Shown: in pieces, positions 1 to 4,220 of the stretch
How the letters are laid out: each line of letters opens with the position of its first letter
Numbering within the stretch: the first letter of the stretch is position 1
Source: PALSA-607 sp036509315
Lineage (GTDB): Bacteria > Actinomycetota > Actinomycetes > Acidothermales > Acidothermaceae
Length of the DNA: 5,106 bases
Assembly: GCA_036509315.1 (NCBI GenBank)
Contig: DATCFU010000047.1
Location: forward strand, 1-5,106
Direction: 5' to 3'
The notes under the pieces: generated by a model
The model's database searches: none
What the model was told of the DNA's origin: nothing
The model's input: the letters and a program-made list of their open reading frames with translations, nothing else
Translations under genes and position numbers: made by a program

Positions 1-202
1 GCTGCTCGCCAGCGCCGTCGTCGCAACGCTGCTCGGCCACAACTCGCCAACCTCCGCGTGGTCGGCGCTCGCGACACTGCCGATCGCGGCGTGGGAGTTC
101 TCGCTAGGCGTCCGGCTCATCGTCAAGGGCTTCAGCCCGTCCCCCATCATCTCGGGCTACGCGCCAGCGGCTGCCGCCGAGAAGGAACTCGTCTCCGCAT
201 GA
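1..202 (+). CDS. DUF4386-type integral membrane protein, C-terminal fragment
   Basis: This is the 3' end of a gene that begins before the window. The open frame runs from base 2 to a TGA at 200-202 and gives 66 residues. The visible part holds a hydrophobic stretch near the left edge (LLASAVVATLLG) and a second one containing LPIAAWEFSLGVRLIVKGF. It ends in a short polar tail after SPSPIISGY. The pattern 'LPxxxWExSLGxxLIVKGFxPSPI' is the usual C-terminal signature of DUF4386 proteins, small multi-pass membrane proteins of unknown function common in Actinobacteria and Bacteroidetes. The family assignment comes from this motif only, because the N-terminal membrane segments are outside the window. 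The gene converges on the PIN-domain gene, with 70 bases between the stop codons. No function beyond membrane location can be inferred. Confidence 0.72.
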   Translation, partial: LLASAVVATLLGHNSPTSAWSALATLPIAAWEFSLGVRLIVKGFSPSPIISGYAPAAAAEKELVSA

Positions 203-272
203 TGGAAGAACAGCAATGATCGAAGTCGAGAAACCCTCGGCAAAAGGTGCGGTCACAAGATCACTCGCCGGG

Positions 273-671
273 TTAGGTGTAGAGCTCGCTCACTTGAGCG
301 AGCGGCACCAGGCCTGACGCCTTGGTCGCGAGCTCTGGGCCGGTCGCGATAAGCGCATCGGCCTGGAGCTTTGCGATTGCCAGGTATTCGGCGTCGCGAA
401 TCGTTGGCCAGTTGTGCTCTCGCGCGATCCGCCAGGCGGTGCGGCGTGACACCCGGTCGCCGAGAACCCGAATCTTCAACTCCGTCATCCGCTCGTGAAG
501 CTCGAGAGCAGCCTTGTCGGTGAGTTGGCCCGCGGCGACGCTTTGCAGAAGCAGGTCGAGTGCCTGCGAGCGAATCGAGTTTGGTGCGACCAGCTGGTGA
601 CCCGGGTCGATGGGGCGAGCATCCTCAGCAAGCAGCACGAGCGTCGGCGGATCAATCGCGAAGCGCGTCAT
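273..671 (-). CDS. VapC-like PIN-domain protein (orphan toxin-type ribonuclease, possibly impaired)
   Basis: The protein has 132 residues, a normal length for a single PIN domain. PIN proteins of the VapC type are Mg-dependent endoribonucleases whose centre is built from three or four acidic residues. Visible here are the first-strand Asp (FAID, D7), a helical region with the family pattern LVAPNSIRSQALDLLL (28-42), the conserved LGDRVSRRTAWRIA block (70-83), and RDAEYLAIAKLQADAL (92-107) with D93. Two positions look altered. The helix position often occupied by Glu is Q36. The 'TxD' position near the C-terminus, where I would expect Asp before PELA, is G111 (codon GGC). The ATG at 671 is 18 bases after the DUF1801 stop with only a weak GGTGA ribosome site, so it probably depends on upstream translation. 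No VapB-type antitoxin gene adjoins it; its neighbours are DUF1801 and DUF1905 proteins. The PIN family call is firm, but toxicity is not established. Confidence 0.82.
   Translation of the reverse strand: MTRFAIDPPTLVLLAEDARPIDPGHQLVAPNSIRSQALDLLLQSVAAGQLTDKAALELHERMTELKIRVLGDRVSRRTAWRIAREHNWPTIRDAEYLAIAKLQADALIATGPELATKASGLVPLAQVSELYT
284..303. repeat. Perfect 9-bp inverted repeat at the end of the PIN gene
   Basis: GCTCGCTCA and TGAGCGAGC are perfect inverted repeats separated by CT. They lie in the last codons of the PIN gene, just before its TAA and near the convergent gene ends. An RNA hairpin here could stop transcription from either side, but no run of T follows on either strand. A factor-independent terminator is therefore only a weak possibility. 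The repeat may also be a by-product of the coding sequence. Confidence 0.4.
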
Positions 672-689
672 GACGTCACCGTACGCGGC

Positions 690-1040
690 TCACCGCTCGG
701 CGAGTCGGAGTCGAACAGCGATCAACTTCTCGACCAGCTCGCGAGGCAGCGGTTGGTCGATCGCGAACCGCAACGCCCCGGTGGATTTCTGGTACCCGGC
801 CAACTCGTCAGCTAGCTGAGGAAACACCGAGCCGCTGTGCGGGAGATAGCTCAAGTGGTTCTTGAACGCGGCGAACCCGGCGATCGTCGTGCCGTCGACC
901 TTGAACCCCGGGACCGAGTACGACAAGCACTGCTCGGCATCGGGGACAACGCTCAGAATGTCGCGGCGTAGTTGTTGCAGCGTCGAGTGTTTCGGCTCAT
1001 CCAGCTGCTCAAGGTATTCGTCGATCTCGGCGGCTGACAT
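690..1040 (-). CDS. DUF1801 domain protein (YdhG-like, frataxin-like fold)
   Basis: The 116-residue protein matches the DUF1801 pattern along its whole length: EIDEYLEQLDEPKHSTLQQLRRDI (5-28), PDAEQCLSYSVPGFK (33-47), FAAFKNHLSYLPHSG (56-70), STGALRFAIDQPLP (86-99) and a closing helix LVEKLIAVR (102-110). Members are small soluble cytoplasmic proteins with a frataxin-like fold. Bacillus YdhG has been called an iron chaperone, but the role is unproven for most members. The ATG overlaps the TGA of the DUF1905 gene by one base (TGATG), with a good ribosome site six bases upstream, so the two genes are probably translationally coupled. DUF1801 and DUF1905 are both associated with YdeI/OmdA-type proteins in other genomes, which fits their pairing here. 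The biochemical role is unknown. Confidence 0.88.
   Translation of the reverse strand: MSAAEIDEYLEQLDEPKHSTLQQLRRDILSVVPDAEQCLSYSVPGFKVDGTTIAGFAAFKNHLSYLPHSGSVFPQLADELAGYQKSTGALRFAIDQPLPRELVEKLIAVRLRLAER
808..819. repeat. 12-bp palindrome TCAGCTAGCTGA (core shared with 1403-1414)
   Basis: This perfect palindrome lies inside the DUF1801 gene, over codons 77-80 (ADEL). Its central ten bases, CAGCTAGCTG, occur again inside the palindrome at 1403-1414 upstream of the same operon. It contains CTAG, which is rare in many bacterial genomes. It could be an operator half of a looping pair, or coincidence; no regulator gene is visible. Confidence 0.35.
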
Positions 1041-1324
1041 CAGCTACCTCCCTGTTCGATGCGCTCCTGCAGCACCACCGTGACACAGTCGCCGGGGTTC
1101 TTGTCGATAGCCCTCTGCAGCTCGGCCTTAATCGGCAGCTTGTGACGGCCGTCGCCGAGCGCCATAAACGAACTCTCGAACGGGTGGCCGTCAACGAGCC
1201 CCCGCACTTTGACGAGCCCGCGGGTACCGAAGTACTCCGCTGACCCTGGCATCACAACATAGGTCCAGCCGCCCTTCGCGGGACTCTTCTCTAGGGTGGC
1301 CGTGAACCGCTTGCTTAGCTTCAT
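1040..1324 (-). CDS. DUF1905 domain protein
   Basis: From the ATG at 1324 the protein has 94 residues. It shows the DUF1905 pattern: an initial strand KRFTATLEKSPAKGGWTYV (5-23, with the conserved Gly-Trp), a GTRGLVKVRGLVDGHPFESSF segment (33-53), the ALGDGRHKLPIKAELQRAI block (55-73) and the closing GDCVTVVL (78-85). DUF1905 forms a small beta-rich domain, often alone or fused to an OmdA/YdeI domain; its activity is unknown. An in-frame ATG at 1369 would add 15 residues (Arg/Gly/Pro-rich, unlike the family). The 1324 start is chosen because AGGAGG lies four bases before it and because the family begins at this point. It is the first gene of the DUF1905-DUF1801-PIN operon, and its stop overlaps the next start. 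Confidence 0.85.
   Translation of the reverse strand: MKLSKRFTATLEKSPAKGGWTYVVMPGSAEYFGTRGLVKVRGLVDGHPFESSFMALGDGRHKLPIKAELQRAIDKNPGDCVTVVLQERIEQGGS
1047..1052 (-). promoter_or_regulatory. Ribosome binding site of the DUF1801 gene
   Basis: On the minus strand, GGGAGG lies six bases before the ATG at 1040, within the last codons of the DUF1905 gene. With the TGATG stop/start overlap it supports the chosen start and coupled translation. Confidence 0.7.
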
Positions 1325-1326
1325 CG

Positions 1327-1334
1327 CTCCTCCT
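1327..1334 (-). promoter_or_regulatory. Strong ribosome binding site of the DUF1905 gene
   Basis: The minus strand reads GGAAGAGGAGGAGCG directly before the ATG at 1324, a near-ideal Shine-Dalgarno (AGGAGG, four bases from the start). It decides the start in favour of 1324 over the upstream in-frame ATG at 1369. A promoter for the operon should lie between here and 1471, but I see no convincing -35/-10 pair. Confidence 0.75.
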
Positions 1335-1402
1335 CTTCCAATTGGACGACGAGGGGTGGCGGATTTCATCGCTACAACGGTCCAGATTTCCGAGCCGCTG
1401 AC

Positions 1403-1414
1403 CCAGCTAGCTGG
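1403..1414. promoter_or_regulatory. 12-bp palindrome CCAGCTAGCTGG, candidate operator
   Basis: A perfect 12-bp palindrome lies in the intergenic stretch 1325-1471, 79 bases upstream of the DUF1905 start. This is a plausible place for an operator controlling the DUF1905-DUF1801-PIN operon. Its core CAGCTAGCTG recurs at 809-818. No DNA-binding protein is encoded nearby, so any regulator would act in trans. Confidence 0.35.
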
Positions 1415-1423
1415 ATCGTGGCC

Positions 1424-1439
1424 GTCGGACGTGTCAGAC
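1424..1439. repeat. Interrupted palindrome GTCNGACNNGTCNGAC
   Basis: The bases 1424-1439 read GTCGGACGTGTCAGAC, so GTCNGAC occurs twice. The arrangement is at once a direct repeat with a 9-bp period and an imperfect palindrome. It lies between the end of the downstream glycosyltransferase gene and the 1403-1414 palindrome, in the probable promoter region of the DUF1905 operon. It is the kind of site a dimeric regulator might bind; nothing else supports this. Confidence 0.25.
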
Positions 1440-1471
1440 GCAGATTCATGATGCGTCCGGGACGAGGCCGG

Positions 1472-2692
1472 TCACACGAGTGCGCCGGAGAAGAACAAGG
1501 GCGCCATCTTGAAAGCGATGACCGCGGCGGCGCCCGCGAGCGCGACGATCGCCCAGACCGGCAGCCGCCGCAGCAGCGGGACGAGCACGATCAGGCAGGC
1601 CTCTGAGCGGTAGATGCTGAGCGCGCCGCCGCCGACGTACGGGATCAGCCAGGCAACGCAGGCGGTACCGAGCAACGCCAGGTCTGTCAGATCCGCTGCG
1701 CGTCGAGCTCGAACGAGTGCCGGGATGGTGCCGACGATCGCCACGACGACAAGCAACGTTGCCAGCGCACCCTGTTGGGTGATGCCTCGAAGCGCCGACG
1801 AACTCGGATGCAGCAGTTGGTGGTAGCGCGTAGTCAGGAAGACGAGCGGATTGTGCGCGCCGACGCCGTACTCCTCTCGCTCGGAAATGAAATACGCGTT
1901 CCACTTGCCGACGCTCAGTTGTGCGTACGCAAGCATGAACCCGAACCCGCCGACAATGGCCGCCGCGCTAGCCAACATGACTGCCCGGCGCTGACGGCCG
2001 CGGGCGATGAATGCGCTTACCACCAACGCAGGTACGGCAGCCATCGCGAGCGGATACGCGAGCCCCGCAATCACACCAGCAACACTCGATCGGACGCCGG
2101 TTGCTCGCGTCGCGAATGACGTGCGCGTCGCCAGCCAGATGCACACCAACACGGTGAAGGTCACCAGCGAGATCGGGAACAGCGCCGCGAAGTAGACCTG
2201 GCCCGGGCACACGGCGGCGAGTGCGAGACAGGCAAGGCCTCTCGACGTCCCGCCCCTTCGTCCTTTGTCTGTACTGAGTACCCACACCATCAGCAGCGTC
2301 AGGTACCAGCAGATCCATGCGACGACGAGGGCGGCTGCGAGATAGCCGACGTGGAATGTGGCGACCAGCCGGATGAGGCCGGGGTATCCAGGGAACCACG
2401 TCACATTGCCGCACAAGTGAACTGTTGGCGCGATGTTGCAATGCGTCGAGGCGTGGTAGCCGTGTTTGGCGATGCTGAGATATTGGCCGGCGTCCCAATG
2501 ATTGAACGTTGCTGGGTTGAACATGCTCGTCCAGCCCTTGGGTGCCCGGCTGGCGATTAGGCACCAGCCTGCTAACAGTGCAGCGAAAGGCGGCCCGAAC
2601 GTTGCGAGCGCGTTCCGCCTTTCCGTGTCAGGTAGGGGTGTCGGCGCGAGTGGCGGCCTGAGTTGAGTGGTCGTCATAGTGATGGGACTCAT
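1472..2692 (-). CDS. PIG-V/GT-C-like membrane glycosyltransferase, downstream paralogue
   Basis: This is a 406-residue protein with about nine to ten hydrophobic segments (for example 33-49, 112-139, 152-188, 203-228, 237-257, 308-326, 336-354 and 378-394). It carries the motifs of the PIG-V (Mannosyl_trans2) branch of GT-C enzymes: NHWDAGQYLSIAKHGY (64-79), with the catalytic-type Asp D67 in the first outer loop, then WFPGYP (99-104), and a C-terminal SIYRSE (359-364). GT-C enzymes transfer a sugar, usually mannose, from a polyprenyl phosphate to an acceptor on the outer face of the membrane. Donor and acceptor are unknown here. Cysteines 85 and 94 lie in the catalytic loop and are conserved in the neighbour. 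Starts at 2692 or 2677 are possible, neither with a Shine-Dalgarno; 2677 aligns with the paralogue's MTAIQLRPP. It lies 152 bases downstream of its paralogue, so co-transcription is possible but uncertain. Confidence 0.78.
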   Translation of the reverse strand: MSPITMTTTQLRPPLAPTPLPDTERRNALATFGPPFAALLAGWCLIASRAPKGWTSMFNPATFNHWDAGQYLSIAKHGYHASTHCNIAPTVHLCGNVTWFPGYPGLIRLVATFHVGYLAAALVVAWICWYLTLLMVWVLSTDKGRRGGTSRGLACLALAAVCPGQVYFAALFPISLVTFTVLVCIWLATRTSFATRATGVRSSVAGVIAGLAYPLAMAAVPALVVSAFIARGRQRRAVMLASAAAIVGGFGFMLAYAQLSVGKWNAYFISEREEYGVGAHNPLVFLTTRYHQLLHPSSSALRGITQQGALATLLVVVAIVGTIPALVRARRAADLTDLALLGTACVAWLIPYVGGGALSIYRSEACLIVLVPLLRRLPVWAIVALAGAAAVIAFKMAPLFFSGALV

Positions 2693-2766
2693 TGCGAACG
2701 GTCGCAGGTTCCGTCTAATTGTCTCGGCTTGACAACGAAATCGCGTCGTTCCCGCTGACGCCGGGA

Positions 2767-2817
2767 CTCCTCAAAGATGCAGGCTTTGGGCGCGCTTGAC
2801 CCTGCGTTTGTGAGGAG
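2767..2817. repeat. 51-bp imperfect inverted repeat between the two glycosyltransferase genes
   Basis: The left arm (2767-2783) reads CTCCTCAAAGATGCAGG. The right arm (2801-2817), reverse-complemented, reads CTCCTCACAAACGCAGG, so 14 of 17 positions match around a 17-base centre. It lies 27 bases after the stop of the upstream glycosyltransferase gene and 75 bases before the start of the downstream one. The arms match those of a second inverted repeat at 4127-4176, of almost the same total span (50 bp). As RNA it could form a hairpin after the first gene, acting as a terminator without a T-run, a processing site or a stabiliser. As DNA it could bind a dimer. A REP-like element is another possibility. 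The remaining intergenic DNA (2693-2766) holds a weak TTGTC/GACAA inverted repeat at 2719-2735 and no clear promoter. Confidence 0.65.
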
Positions 2818-2844
2818 CGGATCTGTTTCTGTGCTGAGTCGCGG

Positions 2845-4086
2845 TCAGATAAGTGCGTTGGAAAAGAACAGCGGCGCCATGTGGAACGCGACGACCCCGG
2901 CGGCGCATACGAGCGCCGCGATCTCCCACAGCGGTAACCGTCGTAGCAGCGGAACAAGCACGATGAGGCACGCCTCCGACCGGTAGATGCTCAGGCCGCC
3001 GGCCGCGATGTAGGGGATCAGCCAGGCGCTGAACGCCGTAGTGAGAAGCACGAGATCGGTGAGATCGGCCTTGCGTCGGGCCCGGATGAGCGCTGGGACA
3101 GTCACTGCTAGCGCTAATGCCACGAGCAGCGTCGCCAGTGCGCCTTGTTGCGTGGTGATTCGGAACCACGACGAAGGCGGCTGCATGAACTGGCGGTAGC
3201 GCCTGTCTAGCAGCGTGAGCGGGTTGTGCGCCTTGACGCCGTACTCGGCTTTCTCGGTGATGAAGTAGGCGTTCCACAAACCGATGCGCAGCTGCGCGTA
3301 CACGAGCACAAGGCCGAAACCCGCGCCGATCGCGGCGGCACCGGTGACCATCGTGATGCGAGCGTGGCGGCTGCGCGTCATGACTGCCCCGACGACAAGT
3401 GCAGGCGCGGCCGCGAGGGCGAGCGGATACGTGAGCCCGGCGACAACACCAACAACACCAGTTCGGACGGCGGTTGCTCGGGTCGCGAGCGATGTTCTCG
3501 TCGCCAGCCAGACGCACAACAACAGCGCGAACGTCAGCAATGAGATGGGGAACAACGCTGCGAAGTAGACCTGGCCCGGGAACACGGCGGCGAGTGCGAG
3601 ACAGGCGACGCGCCTCGCCGTCCCGCCTCGTGTTGCCATGTCTGCACGGTCAGCCCGGTCGGCACCGCGCGCACTGAGCACCCACACCATGAGCAGCGTC
3701 AGGTACCAGCAGATCCAGGCGATGATGAGGGCAGCTGCCGGATAGCCGACGTGGGTCGAGGCGAGCACGCGGACAACGCCGGGGTAACCGGGGAACCAGG
3801 TGACGTTGCCGCAGTTGGGGAACGCCGGCGTGGTGCGGCATTGCGCGCTGGCCCGGTATCCGTGTTCGGCGATACTCAGGTATTGGTCAGCGTCCCAGTG
3901 GTTGAACGTCGCGGGATCGAAGACGCTCGTCCAGCCTTTGGGTGCGCGGCTGGCGATAAGGATCCAGCCGGCGACGAGTGCTCCGAACGGCGGACCGAGT
4001 AGGGGGAGCGCTCTTGGCGCGCGAGCTCTGACGGCTTTGCGCGCCGTCATCAACGCGACCGGCGGTCTGAGCTGGATGGCCGTCAT
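2845..4086 (-). CDS. PIG-V/GT-C-like membrane glycosyltransferase, upstream paralogue
   Basis: From the ATG at 4086 the protein has 413 residues. It is about 71% identical over the core to the gene that follows it (my hand count, 262 of 369 aligned positions). The same motifs are present: NHWDADQYLSIAEHGY (62-77, D65), WFPGYP (97-102), WNAYFI (271-276) and SIYRSE (366-371), with about nine to ten membrane segments. The predicted role is transfer of a sugar from a polyprenyl-phosphate donor at the outer membrane face; donor and acceptor are unknown. It has nine extra residues (142-150, ADR-ADR-ADM) in a loop. A GTG at 4134 could add 16 residues, but 4086 aligns with the paralogue's MTTTQLRPP. 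The 4086 ATG lacks a Shine-Dalgarno and overlaps the stop of a possible 12-codon leader ORF (ATGA), which suggests coupled initiation. It is divergent from rsmI, a position held by the protein mannosyltransferase pmt in mycobacteria. Confidence 0.8.
   Translation of the reverse strand: MTAIQLRPPVALMTARKAVRARAPRALPLLGPPFGALVAGWILIASRAPKGWTSVFDPATFNHWDADQYLSIAEHGYRASAQCRTTPAFPNCGNVTWFPGYPGVVRVLASTHVGYPAAALIIAWICWYLTLLMVWVLSARGADRADRADMATRGGTARRVACLALAAVFPGQVYFAALFPISLLTFALLLCVWLATRTSLATRATAVRTGVVGVVAGLTYPLALAAAPALVVGAVMTRSRHARITMVTGAAAIGAGFGLVLVYAQLRIGLWNAYFITEKAEYGVKAHNPLTLLDRRYRQFMQPPSSWFRITTQQGALATLLVALALAVTVPALIRARRKADLTDLVLLTTAFSAWLIPYIAAGGLSIYRSEACLIVLVPLLRRLPLWEIAALVCAAGVVAFHMAPLFFSNALI
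3637..3663 (-). repeat. 9-bp tandem repeat in the upstream glycosyltransferase gene
   Basis: On the minus strand, three 9-base units (GCCGACCGG, GCTGACCGT, GCAGACATG) encode ADR-ADR-ADM. The paralogue lacks exactly these nine residues in the loop after VLS. The repeat is best read as a small in-frame expansion in a cytoplasmic or outer loop that tolerates length change. Confidence 0.6.
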
Positions 4087-4121
4087 GTTGGTGAGTGAGT
4101 ACCCCGCGCACGCGTGGGCAT
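4083..4121 (-). CDS. Possible 12-codon leader ORF upstream of the glycosyltransferase
   Basis: A minus-strand ATG at 4121 has GAGGAG (4127-4132) five bases upstream, one of the two best-placed Shine-Dalgarno sequences in the window. It opens a 12-codon frame (MPTRARGTHSPT) that ends in TGA at 4083-4085. That stop overlaps the glycosyltransferase ATG (4084-4086) as ATGA, the classic arrangement for translational coupling, while the glycosyltransferase start has no ribosome site of its own. The leader is in a different frame from the alternative GTG start at 4134, so the two models exclude each other. There is no run of one regulatory codon that would suggest amino-acid attenuation. The peptide sequence itself is unrecognised. 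Evidence is positional only. Confidence 0.4.
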   Translation of the reverse strand: MPTRARGTHSPT

Positions 4122-4182
4122 CCCCGCTCCTCACAAATTCAGCTCGTGCGAGCCGTGAACTTGAATTTGTAAGGAGTCGGGA
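4121..4182. repeat. Imperfect inverted repeat in the glycosyltransferase-rsmI divergent region
   Basis: The core arms are CTCCTCACAAATTCA (4127-4141) and TGAATTTGTAAGGAG (4162-4176), matching at 14 of 15 positions. The pairing extends outward to 4121/4182, giving 18 of 21 in all, with one wobble among the three misses. The 20-base centre holds a further short hairpin (GCTCG-TG-CGAGC, 4142-4153). The arms resemble those of the repeat at 2767-2817. In the minus-strand transcript the far arm (CTCCTTAC) would pair with the GAGGAG ribosome site of the leader ORF, which would hide it. As DNA it is a plausible shared operator for the divergent genes. The A/T-rich ACAAATT arms are the only -10-like sequences in this intergenic stretch, but I cannot name a promoter with confidence. 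Confidence 0.7.
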
Positions 4183-4199
4183 GGGGTGGGCTGCACCCC
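4183..4199 (+). repeat. GC-rich hairpin just before rsmI
   Basis: GGGGTG (4183-4188) and CACCCC (4194-4199) form a six-pair GC-rich stem with a five-base loop, 21 bases before the rsmI ATG. It is followed by CCGCCCTGGTTTG, so a T-run is nearly absent and a standard terminator is unlikely. If the rsmI transcript begins upstream, this hairpin would sit in its leader. rsmI has no good Shine-Dalgarno next to its ATG, so a leaderless start near 4221 is an alternative. Confidence 0.35.
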
Positions 4200-4220
4200 C
4201 CGCCCTGGTTTGATGGCGTC

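Noticed and set aside
216..317. Small plus-strand ORF after the DUF4386 stop (33 codons, MIEVEKPSAKG...)
   Set aside because: It lacks a ribosome site, resembles nothing recognisable and runs into the PIN gene on the other strand.
1325..1369. N-terminal extension of the DUF1905 protein from the ATG at 1369
   Set aside because: It would add 15 Arg/Gly/Pro-rich residues unlike the family and place the strong AGGAGG inside the coding region. The 1324 start explains that site.
1453..1463. CGTCCGGGACG inverted repeat as a terminator of the downstream glycosyltransferase gene
   Set aside because: There is only a four- to five-pair stem with almost no loop and no T-run on the minus strand.
1446..2564. 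Minus-strand open frames at 1446-1904 and 1968-2564 inside the downstream glycosyltransferase gene
   Set aside because: Both are Arg/Pro-rich translations of an alternate frame of a gene supported by paralogy. I see no sign that a frameshift joins them.
2693..2766. Promoter for the downstream glycosyltransferase near TTGTCA...TTAGAC on the minus strand
   Set aside because: The spacing between the -35-like and -10-like hexamers is about 11 bases, too short for a normal sigma-70-type promoter.
2771..3517. Long minus-strand open frame of 248 codons inside the upstream glycosyltransferase gene
   Set aside because: It is an Arg/His/Ala-rich shadow in another frame of a gene with clear motifs and a paralogue. 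It has no family pattern and is a by-product of high G+C.
4087..4134. GTG start at 4134 adding 16 residues to the upstream glycosyltransferase
   Set aside because: It has no ribosome site upstream, the residues have no counterpart in the paralogue, and the GAGGAG in this stretch is better placed for the leader ORF. It is kept only as an alternative.
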